A stretch of 60,456 nt of DNA from contig JAIZWL010000003.1 in the NCBI GenBank assembly GCA_021498125.1, forward strand, positions 1 through 60,456, given 5' to 3'. Shown here piece by piece: positions 24,444-33,079 of this stretch (positions are counted from its first letter, which is position 1; each line of letters opens with the position of its first letter). Both the position numbers and the translations under genes were made by a program. Under the pieces are notes generated by a model. It was not told where the DNA came from, ran no database searches, and saw only the letters and a program-made list of their open reading frames with translations. The stretch comes from Candidatus Thorarchaeota archaeon. GTDB taxonomy: Archaea; Asgardarchaeota; Thorarchaeia; Thorarchaeales; Thorarchaeaceae.

Positions 24444-25556
24444 CTACTTGTTCAAAGCGGCCTCTATCACGTCATCAATCATGAATTTCCTATCGGTCCG
24501 CCATTTGCGGGTTTCTTCATCAAAGGTTTCAGGCCAGAGATAGTAGATCATACTATTAGTATAGTCCACAAGGCATACAGACATCTCATCAAGCTGTGAG
24601 TAGAGGTTTGTCAAGAGCGGCGAGAGTTGAGTGGGTTGAAGCCTGACAAACCAGAAGAGATCCCCTTTGACAGTTCGCATTGTTGACTCGAACGGGATCG
24701 GTCTTGTCTTTAATCTGGACCTTAGTGTTGTAAGACTGTTCTCCTCGCCTTTACCGAAGATGACAACGTTTGAATAGATATCAAAGACCTCTGGGTCAAA
24801 TGTGACTCTGTAACCCTCGATACACTCCTCTCGGATCATCCGGTATCGTCTACTAAATGTCTGTGGTGTGAACTTTACCCCAGATGCTGCAAGCGCCTTA
24901 ATGATTCTGATATTTTTTCTACGGGCGCCCATCATCAGTTCATGAATGATGTTGAGGTCTCGGCGTGTAAGCCACTTGAGAGCACTCCCCATCTCTCCCG
25001 CCTTCTTGTCCAGTTTGGATGACTTTACTGTTAATTTGAACCATTTCTCCCAGTCAAAGTTCCAGCTCAGCGTATCTGGACTCCACCCATCAATTCTTAA
25101 CGAGGTGTAGATGGTAGGTTCTTGACTGGTGGCCAGAAACTTGTATTTTTTTATAATCCCCTCTTTCTTAAGAACACGAATGAGTTCCTTGATCTTTGGA
25201 CTTGATTTGTACGGCGTTCTGAATTGTAGAAAGACTCCATTCGCAGCCCCATAGGTTCGGCAGCGATATGCAGTATACGGATGGTGATAGGCTATTTGTT
25301 CAATGATCTTCATATCATCAAGATTGTTGGTTTCAAGTAGTACATCGGCCGACTCAAGTCCCATGTTATAATAGTTCAGAAGTGGGCTCACTGTGAAATA
25401 CTTCTTTCCCCCGCCAGCCCCCTGAAGTATTCTGAGGCGTTTTGCAGCAGTAGGTTTCGAAATCTTTGCACGTTCAGCCAATTCTTCAATAGTTCCGAAT
25501 GGTTTTTCTTGAATGGCTATTAACATTGATAGATACTGTCCTGATAGACCGACCAG
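24444..25556 (-). CDS. Winged-helix (Lrp-like) regulator, cassette copy 1
   Basis: The product has an N-terminal helix-turn-helix (GTIEELAERAKISKPTAAKRLRIL) and a second helix-turn-helix region near residue 210. The rest resembles the regulator at 46716-47906 along its whole length (HPYTAYR, then DLNIIHELM, PFES and YYLWPE). The first ATG (25526) would cut off the first helix. A perfect AAGGAGGTG lies 5 bases before an in-frame CTG at 25556, which I take as the start. It lies 51 bases after a secreted-protein gene on the same strand, an arrangement repeated at 46716-48469. Confidence 0.7.
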   Translation of the reverse strand: MVGLSGQYLSMLIAIQEKPFGTIEELAERAKISKPTAAKRLRILQGAGGGKKYFTVSPLLNYYNMGLESADVLLETNNLDDMKIIEQIAYHHPYTAYRCRTYGAANGVFLQFRTPYKSSPKIKELIRVLKKEGIIKKYKFLATSQEPTIYTSLRIDGWSPDTLSWNFDWEKWFKLTVKSSKLDKKAGEMGSALKWLTRRDLNIIHELMMGARRKNIRIIKALAASGVKFTPQTFSRRYRMIREECIEGYRVTFDPEVFDIYSNVVIFGKGEENSLTTLRSRLKTRPIPFESTMRTVKGDLFWFVRLQPTQLSPLLTNLYSQLDEMSVCLVDYTNSMIYYLWPETFDEETRKWRTDRKFMIDDVIEAALNK

Positions 25557-25607
25557 AGTCCCACCTCCTTGTTCCTCTCACTTCTAATTGCTTTTTTTCT
25601 CCTGTAC

Positions 25608-26117
25608 TTATCCTGTCCCTGTGACGTTTGTGGAAACTATCTCGACTAGTGGAGGCCCCGGTTCGCCTCCCGCGGGTGGATCAAATGTGATGCCGTCCAG
25701 CGAATAATAGGTGAAGCCGTTCACCGGAATCTCGACATAGACAATGAATGTGTACCATCCGCTCTCTGTGACAGTGTTATACCATGCCATTGTGATAGAC
25801 AGGTACGTATATTGGCCAATGCCCCGAATGACCACCATATAGCCATCTCCTGATGGAAGATATAGATAGCAGTACATGTATGTGATCATAAATGAGATAT
25901 CTGTATTTGTGATCGTGATGTCAAAGACCGTAATGATATCGTCAGCAAATCCATCATTATCCGCATCGCAATATTCTGCATGTGTTGCTGCTACTTTAAA
26001 CCAAGTCGCCTCGTTGGGATCATCAGTTGTCAGTGCTCTTGCTGGAGTAATGATGATTAAAATGACGATAATGAATCCCAACACTAAGGTTCGTACTGGT
26101 GTTTTCAAAGGGGTCAC
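25608..26117 (-). CDS. Small secreted protein with Asp-rich motif, cassette copy 1
   Basis: The 169-residue protein has a clear signal peptide (VLGFIIVILIIITPARA). It is beta-rich with an EYCDADNDGFADDI segment, which looks like a calcium-binding loop, and a late FDPPAGG motif. The product of 47981-48469 has the same plan (TYCDLDGNYRNDD and FDPPGG). Each gene is followed by a related winged-helix regulator. It is secreted or surface-held; the function is unknown. Confidence 0.7.
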   Translation of the reverse strand: MTPLKTPVRTLVLGFIIVILIIITPARALTTDDPNEATWFKVAATHAEYCDADNDGFADDIITVFDITITNTDISFMITYMYCYLYLPSGDGYMVVIRGIGQYTYLSITMAWYNTVTESGWYTFIVYVEIPVNGFTYYSLDGITFDPPAGGEPGPPLVEIVSTNVTGTG

Positions 26118-26243
26118 TCCCTACAATAGATGTCTAACCTTACTTTTATTTCTTTTCTCGTTTATCCCATAATGGGTAATAATACAAACGTCAAAGAACT
26201 TATAAGTTCTTGCCTCTTTATACCATATAGAGGTAGCCCATCA

Positions 26244-26600
26244 GTGACCATTCATGCGACCGCACATGTTGCGCTCTTGCCACGACATGCAACAATGCAT
26301 GTTGAATCAATAGATATCGTGAGAGAGTACAGCCACGATCGTACCTCGATACGAATCATTGTGCAGATTGTAGATGGCCGAGGGACTTTTGTCGTGAATG
26401 GGCGAGTACGTCTGATGTTCAGTTATGATGATACTTTACAGATTTATCGTGAGGCAACTACCGACTTCAATGGTCTTGCTGAATTCTATCTCTTTGATGT
26501 CCGGCGAGGGCCATGGTCGGTCTATGTTGCAGAACTTCACCACTCTTTTTACAAGCCTGATGAAGACTACAAGATGATAATTCGGCGAGTACTATTGTAA
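26244..26600 (+). CDS. Small beta-rich protein, unknown
   Basis: The frame is open from 26130, but the likely start is GTG at 26244, with GAGGT 11 bases before it and a CTTATAAG TATA box near 26196. The roughly 118-residue product has the features of an Ig-like or carboxypeptidase-regulatory-like domain (DGRGTFVVNGRVRLMFSY, then TTDFNGLAEFYL). There is no signal peptide. It overlaps the convergent acetyltransferase gene by 9 bases. Confidence 0.5.
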   Translation: MTIHATAHVALLPRHATMHVESIDIVREYSHDRTSIRIIVQIVDGRGTFVVNGRVRLMFSYDDTLQIYREATTDFNGLAEFYLFDVRRGPWSVYVAELHHSFYKPDEDYKMIIRRVLL

Positions 26601-27104
26601 ATTAAGTAGATCCTTAATTGGCTGCATCATCAGTATCTGTGTCGAGTATTTCTCATTAAATTTGAGGCCTCTTGGTAACTCCCCATATTCAACAAAACCA
26701 ATCCTCTTGTATGCTGTACGAGCAACTGAATTTTCGTCCTCGACATTGACTGTCAGTAGTTCGGCACCACGCTGCGCAACGTGATGTGCAACTTCCTTGA
26801 TCATGGCTTTTGCAACACATTGTTCTCGGTAGTCCTCATGAACCACGATTTGGAGTAGGTCCACTCTATGACGTTCCCCGTACCATCTGCCTCGAATTCC
26901 AATGCAGATCCCTATTGCACGCTCTCCATCCAAGGCCGTGATACTAATGACCTCCTCCTCTCCAGCTGCAAGCAATTCCTCACGTTGTTGCCGGACCACA
27001 TCTACTGGTATATTATCAAAGAGACTATTTGCAATTGATGCTGCATGTTCTGGTCTATAAGGGGCAATACGAATCTGCGTTCCGTTGCGAACGGTGATGT
27101 TCAC
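26592..27104 (-). CDS. GNAT family N-acetyltransferase
   Basis: The roughly 170-residue protein has LLQIVVHEDYREQCVAKAMI and VEDENSVARTAYKRIGF, the GNAT beta4/alpha3 and C-terminal motifs. The acetyl-CoA loop (YREQCVA) is atypical because it lacks the usual GxG. The start is GTG at 27104, with GGGAGGTAA 6 bases upstream, and not the ATG at 27131. The substrate is unknown. Confidence 0.75.
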   Translation of the reverse strand: MNITVRNGTQIRIAPYRPEHAASIANSLFDNIPVDVVRQQREELLAAGEEEVISITALDGERAIGICIGIRGRWYGERHRVDLLQIVVHEDYREQCVAKAMIKEVAHHVAQRGAELLTVNVEDENSVARTAYKRIGFVEYGELPRGLKFNEKYSTQILMMQPIKDLLNLQ

Positions 27105-27185
27105 TGATATTACCTCCCTGATCGCATGCATCCTGACAGTTTAATACATAAAAAGAGCGGTCCTCAGTTGGACCGCATTCGGCTA

Positions 27186-27923
27186 TCAGGTTGCTATAGT
27201 CTTCAAGAGATCTCTAATCTCTCGAAGCACGATCAAGATCTCATCTTGAAGCGAGTCCGCCATATTCGGTACTGGTGCTTCCTGAACCATGACTGGTTCA
27301 GTGGCAGTGCTGTAAGGCGTTCGGATCTTACGCAGTTCTTGTAAGATGAAGTCACGCAGTTCCTCAAAGAACACTATTCCCTCTAACTTTTCCTCAGGGC
27401 CCATTTGACTTGTCCCGGAATAGCCTGCGGTCTCAATTTCGACATTCCCAATCCCAAAGATGCGATCGAATGGTCCTGCTCTACTGGAGATGTTCGTGAT
27501 GGTCCTGAATGGGACATGCTTCCGTGTAATGTTAATGATGCCTTTCTTGACATAGATCTCAGGCATTGCATCTCCCGATTCAGAGATGACCGAATACTCG
27601 ATTGACCTGACATAAACTGGAATGAGTAACGCCGCGGGAATCATCCAGAACGCCATGATGACCCAGAACCAGAATGTGGTTGGGGGTAGATATGTGGCAA
27701 TCACATCAATAAACTGTTGCATGGTCAGGCCCTCATCTAATATGATGACTATGTAACCGATGCCGATCCAGCCCAGCATTACTATGGCATAGAGACCAAG
27801 CGCCGCGGAGATTATGGTGAAATAGAGTTTGTATATCAGACGCCGATCAGGTCTGAACACTTTTCCGCTAGATATCTTTTCAATTGGTGGTCTAATGATT
27901 ATCCCGTCCACTTCCCTTCCCAT
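27186..27923 (-). CDS. PH-domain (bPH2-type) membrane protein
   Basis: The 245-residue protein has two transmembrane helices (about residues 32-58 and 77-100). A YdbS/bPH2-type domain follows (IEYSVISESGDAMPEIYVKKGIINITRKHVPFRTITNISSRAGPFDRIFGIGNVEIETAG). The latter is the usual R-x-x-P-x-x-x-I and FGIGxVxIxTAG pattern. Such proteins sit in the membrane with a PH-like domain in the cytoplasm. It starts 1 base after the upstream gene, in an operon. AAGGAG precedes the start. Confidence 0.8.
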   Translation of the reverse strand: MGREVDGIIIRPPIEKISSGKVFRPDRRLIYKLYFTIISAALGLYAIVMLGWIGIGYIVIILDEGLTMQQFIDVIATYLPPTTFWFWVIMAFWMIPAALLIPVYVRSIEYSVISESGDAMPEIYVKKGIINITRKHVPFRTITNISSRAGPFDRIFGIGNVEIETAGYSGTSQMGPEEKLEGIVFFEELRDFILQELRKIRTPYSTATEPVMVQEAPVPNMADSLQDEILIVLREIRDLLKTIAT

Positions 27924-27924
27924 G

Positions 27925-28581
27925 TTAATCAGACTCCTTTCTTTTATATCGAGGTACCTCTTTTGCCGCCAGCTTGTGAAAGATCACAATGGATCGTTTG
28001 GTCATCGGGAGACTCATTTCATCATCACGAAGACCAAGATTGTACTCTTTGATGATCACATCTAGAGTTTCTTGGCATGCACTCTCCTTTGGGCACTCGT
28101 GACAGAGTTTGCCCGCGTACGAGTCATGCTTGTACCAGATAATGATGCCATGACTCAACGTAAAGACGATGAAGACCTGTGTGTTTGCCTGATAGTCAAA
28201 CCCGATGAGAAGTCCCTTATAGTCAAGAACACTCTCCACATCAAGACGATGACTTGCAGCGTGCTCTCGTAAAGTCTTCTTGATCTTTTTACGAGCTCGG
28301 GACAAGACGCGAGAGACATATGCCGGGGACCATGCCCATTCATGAACAAGACGTTCCCGTCTGCGCTCATACTGTCGCTTCTCAGAGCTATTCCTTGCCC
28401 GAGTCAGACGATCTTCTATCTCCTTGATGGCATCAATCGCTTTCGTTTTCTCAATGTCATTCATGAGACCATGCTCATAGAGCCAGTACGGATCTTGGCT
28501 CGCCTCCGCGATTGCTCCTGTGCTCAGTCCATGGTGAAATTCTCGCCAGACGATGGCCTCATGAGTCGAAAGCAATCCCAT
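27925..28581 (-). CDS. Unknown protein with helix-turn-helix-like region and Cys cluster
   Basis: The 218-residue protein has an N-terminal segment resembling sigma-type helix-turn-helix regions (WREFHHGLSTGAIAEA, and WSPAYVSRVLSRARKKIKKTL). The second half contains a CHECPKESAC cluster that could bind zinc or an iron-sulfur cluster. It is the first gene of an operon with the PH-domain membrane protein. A DNA-binding or regulatory role is possible but not shown. Confidence 0.55.
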   Translation of the reverse strand: MGLLSTHEAIVWREFHHGLSTGAIAEASQDPYWLYEHGLMNDIEKTKAIDAIKEIEDRLTRARNSSEKRQYERRRERLVHEWAWSPAYVSRVLSRARKKIKKTLREHAASHRLDVESVLDYKGLLIGFDYQANTQVFIVFTLSHGIIIWYKHDSYAGKLCHECPKESACQETLDVIIKEYNLGLRDDEMSLPMTKRSIVIFHKLAAKEVPRYKRKESD

Positions 28582-28701
28582 TCTTGATCACCAGTATAGT
28601 CAACCGACGACAAATTTTGGTAATTCTCAACCAAAATATGGTAAAAGTTTATTGATAAATGTTTGCGCCGCAGACTGAGAAAATATCTTCTGAGACTTGT
28701 T

Positions 28702-29463
28702 TCATTTACTTGCCACAGCAACAATGTTTCTGTTGGCGTGTGGATCGAAGGGTTTCCGGTTGTAACCACTGAATAGTTCAATTGTCTGGAAGCCCTCCCC
28801 TAGAAGGATTCGTTGTAGGATCCCCTTGTCTAGATTGACGACTTGTTGTGTTGCAACTGTGGCGTCCCATTCCCCGTTTTGTTCAATCAATGAAGACATG
28901 ACAAGTGTAGAGCGGGCAAGGTTGCTATCATGATCAAAAAAGCGACCAAAGACAACACGTCTTCCATCTCTGAGATGCCCTTCTTTTAGTGGAAAAAACC
29001 TGAAACCCGTTTCACGAATCTCCTCGAAATTGAGGACTTGGATGATTAATTTACCTTGCTCAGTGAGGAGCTCTCTAACAGCTCTCACAGTTTCGGCAAT
29101 GATGTCATGCCCCGGAAGAAGTGCAAGTGAATTTCCAACACAGAGCACAAGATCAAATGGCCCCTCGACCATCTGCGAGACTTCCTGAATGTCGCCGAAT
29201 AGAAACTGTACATTAGCATGTTTCTCCTCAGCGAGCTCCCGGGCGATTTGTATCATAGCCATCGAGTTATCCACGCCTATTCCCGTGCAACCGTGAGATG
29301 CTAGAGCGATGAGATGTTGTCCACTGCCACATGCAAGGTCAAGAATGCGCCGTGGTCGTGTTTTGGAAAGATGTGAGAGAATGAATGGGATCTCTCGGTC
29401 AAGTCTCTGTGTCCAATTGATTGCTCGATCATACGCTATTGCAAGCTCATCAAAAGAAGTCAT
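28702..29463 (-). CDS. Class I SAM-dependent methyltransferase
   Basis: The 253-residue protein carries the SAM-binding motif ILDLACGSGQHLIALASHG, an acidic motif GVDNSMAMIQIARELA and FDLVLCVGNSLALL. It is cytosolic and the substrate is unknown. Its start overlaps the stop of the upstream SDR gene (ATGA), so the two are translationally coupled. Confidence 0.85.
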   Translation of the reverse strand: MTSFDELAIAYDRAINWTQRLDREIPFILSHLSKTRPRRILDLACGSGQHLIALASHGCTGIGVDNSMAMIQIARELAEEKHANVQFLFGDIQEVSQMVEGPFDLVLCVGNSLALLPGHDIIAETVRAVRELLTEQGKLIIQVLNFEEIRETGFRFFPLKEGHLRDGRRVVFGRFFDHDSNLARSTLVMSSLIEQNGEWDATVATQQVVNLDKGILQRILLGEGFQTIELFSGYNRKPFDPHANRNIVAVASK

Positions 29464-30269
29464 CTGTCATCTCTCCACGAGAGTGCCTCGTGAGGCGTAT
29501 AGAGTGCACGACCTTCCATCCCTCCAGCAACCACAATACTCTGGCCGCTGATGTGTCCCGCGAGTTGGTCAGAAGCGAGGAAGACGATAGCATTGGCAAT
29601 ATCCTTCGGCGTGGCCGTCTTCTTCATTGGAATTGTCTGATGTATTCTACGTACCATATCAAAATCTTCGAGTGCAGCCTCCGCCATTGGTGTCTTGGTC
29701 CAACCGGGGTTGACGATATTGACTCGGCCCCGATGAGCCAGATACACAATCTCGTTTTTTAGACTCATCATCAGACCATGCATTCCCGCCTTGGAGGTCG
29801 CATAATCACTGTACCACGCTTCACCAAAGACCGCTGCTGTGGAACCGACAAGAATCAGTGCTGCCAGTTCTCCCGGGAACTCTTGAAGGTTTTTGAAAAA
29901 GTACTTGGAGCAGAGAAATGCACCTGTGAGATTGACCTCCAGAGTCTTTTTCCATTGCTCTAATGTCATCTCATGAACACCTACTCCCTCCATGTTCGCA
30001 ATTCCCGCATTTGAAACAAGGACATCCACCCTTCCGAAGGTTTCGTTTGCGCTGCGAAATGCGGCTTCAACTTCTTTTTCGTGACGAACATCAGTCTTTA
30101 CAAGGAGCAATCGATCGTCATTTGTAATAGTAGGTAGCGCTCCCTCATTATGATGGAATACCGCTGTGACTCTAGCACCCTCGCTGAGAAATGCTCTAAC
30201 AGTTTCGATGCCAATACCTCCAGCGGCACCCGTGATCAGGATATGCGCGTCCTGTAGTCCTGTGTCCAT
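29460..30269 (-). CDS. Short-chain dehydrogenase/reductase
   Basis: The roughly 269-residue protein has the Rossmann motif ITGAAGGIGIETV, the NNAG-like SNAGIAN motif and catalytic YSDYATSKAG (YxxxK). It is related to 3-oxoacyl reductases and other SDR alcohol dehydrogenases; the substrate is unknown. The start was set at ATG 30269 because GGGTGA precedes it. It is cotranscribed with the downstream methyltransferase. Confidence 0.85.
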   Translation of the reverse strand: MDTGLQDAHILITGAAGGIGIETVRAFLSEGARVTAVFHHNEGALPTITNDDRLLLVKTDVRHEKEVEAAFRSANETFGRVDVLVSNAGIANMEGVGVHEMTLEQWKKTLEVNLTGAFLCSKYFFKNLQEFPGELAALILVGSTAAVFGEAWYSDYATSKAGMHGLMMSLKNEIVYLAHRGRVNIVNPGWTKTPMAEAALEDFDMVRRIHQTIPMKKTATPKDIANAIVFLASDQLAGHISGQSIVVAGGMEGRALYTPHEALSWRDDR

Positions 30270-30284
30270 TATTCTCACCCTAAC

Positions 30285-30818
30285 TCATGTGCGTGGAGAA
30301 CTATCTCCATGCACCCAGAGGATTCTGTGATACTCGTCCATAAGCACATCAGGCCAGCTGCCCACAGATCTTAGAAAGATACTAGCAGTCATGCTGACAA
30401 AGTCGTCCTTTCTAAAGACTGAGAGATTAGGGCACTCGAAGAGCGGTGATACGTCGATCTTTCGTAAATTGTTCTTTTCCAATCGAAGTTCTCTGAGGTG
30501 TGAAAGGCCCACAAGTGGACTGAGATCGATCTCTCTGAGTCTGTTGTGACTGAGGTTGATCTCCTCCAGTGTGGTGCATTTTGTAAGGGGTGAGAGATCT
30601 ATTGACTCAATGCGGTTGTATTGGAGGCTAAGGCGTTCAAGGTCTGTGCACCAGATCAGAGGAAGCAGGTCGATGGACGCGATGTCCTTTAATGAGAGAT
30701 TGAGATGGTTCTCCGTTCGATCAACGTGAATCGTCTCGATAAAGCCTCCAGTTGTAGTATAACGTAAAATGATCTCATCCACCAGGGTCTCTCCTTGTTG
30801 CCTCCGCATTGTACTCAA
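30285..30818 (-). CDS. Short leucine-rich-repeat protein
   Basis: The 177-residue protein has an N-terminal beta cap (about residues 13-45) and about four LRR units (LERLSLQYNRIESIDLSPL and similar). The C-terminal cap resembles those of the longer LRR proteins. A GTG at codon 13, preceded by AAGGAG, is an alternative start. It lies close to another LRR gene on the same strand. It is cytosolic and the ligand is unknown. Confidence 0.8.
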   Translation of the reverse strand: MSTMRRQQGETLVDEIILRYTTTGGFIETIHVDRTENHLNLSLKDIASIDLLPLIWCTDLERLSLQYNRIESIDLSPLTKCTTLEEINLSHNRLREIDLSPLVGLSHLRELRLEKNNLRKIDVSPLFECPNLSVFRKDDFVSMTASIFLRSVGSWPDVLMDEYHRILWVHGDSSPRT

Positions 30819-30869
30819 AATATCTCTTAGTGATACTGCCTCTTAAAGGCTACCTCGTCAAGGTGGCAA

Positions 30870-31529
30870 TCAAATCGAAGGCCCACCGCTCTGAAGATAC
30901 TCAAGGCCTCTCTCAAGGAGGAACAGGGTCTTAAAGTCGCCATCTTTTTCTGCTGTTGCGATCTTCTTCTGAATCTTCTTCTTGACCTCATCCACAATAT
31001 TGAATTTCAAGGTCTCATCGACTAAGGGTTCAGTATCAGGCCCCTTGTAGGTGTCTGCCAACTCTGTATAGATCTCGTTCTTAATCCGCTCAATTGCCTT
31101 TAGGGGGTCCAAGCTCTCGTCGTCATACATCCATTTTACCATTCTCCGACGACGTAAGCCGTCAAGAGGTCGTGGTCTTCTGACGCTCTTGCCAATCTCG
31201 TAGTTTGCATGGATCTCTACAACCGGGTCCACCTCTATCGTCGCAAGGTGTGGACATGCAAACAATGGTGTAACATCTATTCTTTCTAGTGGATTGTCTT
31301 TCAGCGAGAGTCGTACCAGTTGGGTGCATCTCATGAGCGGCCAGAGATCGATTTCTTTCAGGTGATTGTTTGAGAGGTCTATCGCCTGTAACTTAGAGCA
31401 GTGTATCAATGGTCTCAGATCGATTGCTGTTATTCTCCTGTATGAGAGATCTATCTGAGTGACTTCTGTTTCGAGACGGATTGATGCCTCACCCTGTTTA
31501 GTTGTGAATGTGAGTACTGGTTCATCCAT
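30870..31529 (-). CDS. Short LRR protein with charged helical tail
   Basis: An N-terminal beta cap (LTFTTKQGEASIRLE) is followed by about three LRR units and then a charged, helical C-terminal region of about 100 residues (VKKKIQKKIATAEKDGDF). The tail is unlike the other LRR proteins here and could mediate coiled-coil or protein contacts. The start was placed at the second ATG (31529) because GAGGTAA lies 9 bases before it. Confidence 0.8.
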   Translation of the reverse strand: MDEPVLTFTTKQGEASIRLETEVTQIDLSYRRITAIDLRPLIHCSKLQAIDLSNNHLKEIDLWPLMRCTQLVRLSLKDNPLERIDVTPLFACPHLATIEVDPVVEIHANYEIGKSVRRPRPLDGLRRRRMVKWMYDDESLDPLKAIERIKNEIYTELADTYKGPDTEPLVDETLKFNIVDEVKKKIQKKIATAEKDGDFKTLFLLERGLEYLQSGGPSI

Positions 31530-31831
31530 CTGAACATTACCTCTTTTGCTCATTTGACCACGTTCTAAAAGATTGAAGTGGCAGCTTATAGATTAGCTCC
31601 GTCTCATAATAATTTATGCCTCTGTATATTTTTGCTCATTTTGGCTGTTTTAATGACTATTGTACACTTTTGTGAGCACATTTTGCTAGAACTCTTTGGT
31701 TCGCCTGTGATCTGCTGAATAATCTATGCAAATTGCGGTTGAAGTCATCATATTCTATAGGGCTATTCGCGTCATTGTTAGTACACAATAGTTAAATCCC
31801 TTCACACTCATAACTTACAAAGTGAAACATT

Positions 31832-31999
31832 ATGGCGAAATTATTGTGTGAGACCTGTGGACATGAGACCCCAGTGCCAATGCACTGCGGAAAAGAAATG
31901 CATGTGGAAGATTCACAGCTGGTCTGTTGGATGGGCGCAAGCTGTGGTCATCAAGGCATTCCCATTCATTGTGGTAGACCGATGACGCTGCAAGAGTGA
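31832..31999 (+). CDS. 55-residue double Cys/His metal-binding protein
   Basis: This small frame encodes two similar halves: CETCGHETPVPMHCGKEM and CWMGASCGHQGIPIHCGRPM. Each has C..C..HCG.xM ligands, suggesting two zinc or iron sites. A TAGTTAAAT TATA-like box lies about 35-45 bases upstream (31788-31798). The nitroreductase gene follows 12 bases later with GGTGAG before it, so the two are likely cotranscribed. It could be an electron carrier or metal-binding partner; this is inference. Confidence 0.7.
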   Translation: MAKLLCETCGHETPVPMHCGKEMHVEDSQLVCWMGASCGHQGIPIHCGRPMTLQE

Positions 32000-32011
32000 A
32001 GGTGAGATGTA

Positions 32012-32560
32012 ATGAGTGAATTACTACGTGAGATCACTGAGCGGCGCAGTGGCCGTGCCTTTGAGAAGAGGCCTCTGGATGATGAGTTCATCCAACTCAT
32101 CTTGGAGGCTGGAAGATTAGCACCATCCTGTGCGAATACGCAGGCGTGGAACTTTGTCGTTCTAAAAGATCTAACAGTTCTGACTGAGGCACATGTGGCA
32201 TTGAGCCGTGGGAATGCTTGGGGAAAAGAGGCCCCATTGATGATTATTGTGACCGCTAAAGAGGATGGAGGTTGCTCTGCACATGGCCTCCCGTATTTCA
32301 TGATGGATGTCGGTCTTGCAGTTGAAAATATGCTCCTACAGGCGGTTCATCTCGGAATCATGGGGCACCCAACAGCAGGTTGGGACGAGGCTAAGCTGAA
32401 GACCCAGCTCAAGATTCCTGAGGACCATCGAATTGTCACCGTGATCTTCTTTGGCTATCCGCTGAGCCGAGAAGAAGTACCTCCTGAACAACGCGAGAAA
32501 GAGTTCCATCCTAAAGAGCGGCGCCCTCTATCAGAGATAGTACATTGGGATATGTGGTGA
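32012..32560 (+). CDS. Nitroreductase family protein
   Basis: The 182-residue FMN-binding protein begins with REITERRSGRAFEKRPLDDEFIQLILEAGRLAPSCANTQAW, the standard RRSxRxF and AP/S-NxQ/Pw FMN motifs. Later it has MMDVGLAVENMLLQAVHLGIMGHPTAGW. It is cytosolic and reduces an unknown electron acceptor. It probably shares a transcript with the 55-residue Cys/His-rich protein. Confidence 0.9.
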   Translation: MSELLREITERRSGRAFEKRPLDDEFIQLILEAGRLAPSCANTQAWNFVVLKDLTVLTEAHVALSRGNAWGKEAPLMIIVTAKEDGGCSAHGLPYFMMDVGLAVENMLLQAVHLGIMGHPTAGWDEAKLKTQLKIPEDHRIVTVIFFGYPLSREEVPPEQREKEFHPKERRPLSEIVHWDMW

Positions 32561-32628
32561 TCTTCTACTTCCACCGACTGATATATGAGCGTCCATGAGT
32601 ACAGACTCGTTCATGGAGATGAAATCTC

Positions 32629-33003
32629 GTGCAATTGATTCCCTATGAGACGCTCATTATCTATTCGATTCCTTCGATTCTGCTTGGTCTCGGTGCTGGT
32701 TACGTTCTTGGTAAACAGAGTGATTTCAGTGGTAAGAGTCGCGTAGCCCTCAGTATTGTGATTGGTTTTATTGGCGGCCTGATGGTGGCACTGTTCACCT
32801 CTGTTCTTCGTGAGGGGGATCCCTCCCTCTATCTTCTCAGTACGCTCTCCATGCTTGGTGGTATTTTCTTTGGTCTTGTGGTTGGTTGGATCCCCACTCC
32901 CCACCGCTATGTTCATCATATCATATACGAGGACGATGATGACGAGGCCTTTGATCGTGAGATTGAGGCGGCCCTACGTGGTTCCTCTGAGGACGAGATC
33001 TGA
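32629..33003 (+). CDS. Small three-helix membrane protein
   Basis: The 124-residue protein has three hydrophobic segments (about residues 8-28, 37-58 and 69-87) and an acidic cytosolic tail (EDDDDEAFDREIEAAL). The start is GTG, with GGAG 12 bases upstream. The TCCATGA...TCATGGA inverted repeat (about 32593-32618) overlaps that ribosome-binding site. No family is recognised. Confidence 0.6.
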   Translation: MQLIPYETLIIYSIPSILLGLGAGYVLGKQSDFSGKSRVALSIVIGFIGGLMVALFTSVLREGDPSLYLLSTLSMLGGIFFGLVVGWIPTPHRYVHHIIYEDDDDEAFDREIEAALRGSSEDEI

Positions 33004-33079
33004 TGGCCTCTGTACATCGCCCAAGTCTTTATTGGTGGCGATGTGTATGAACAAAGGAACTTCTTGAGAGGAATTCATA

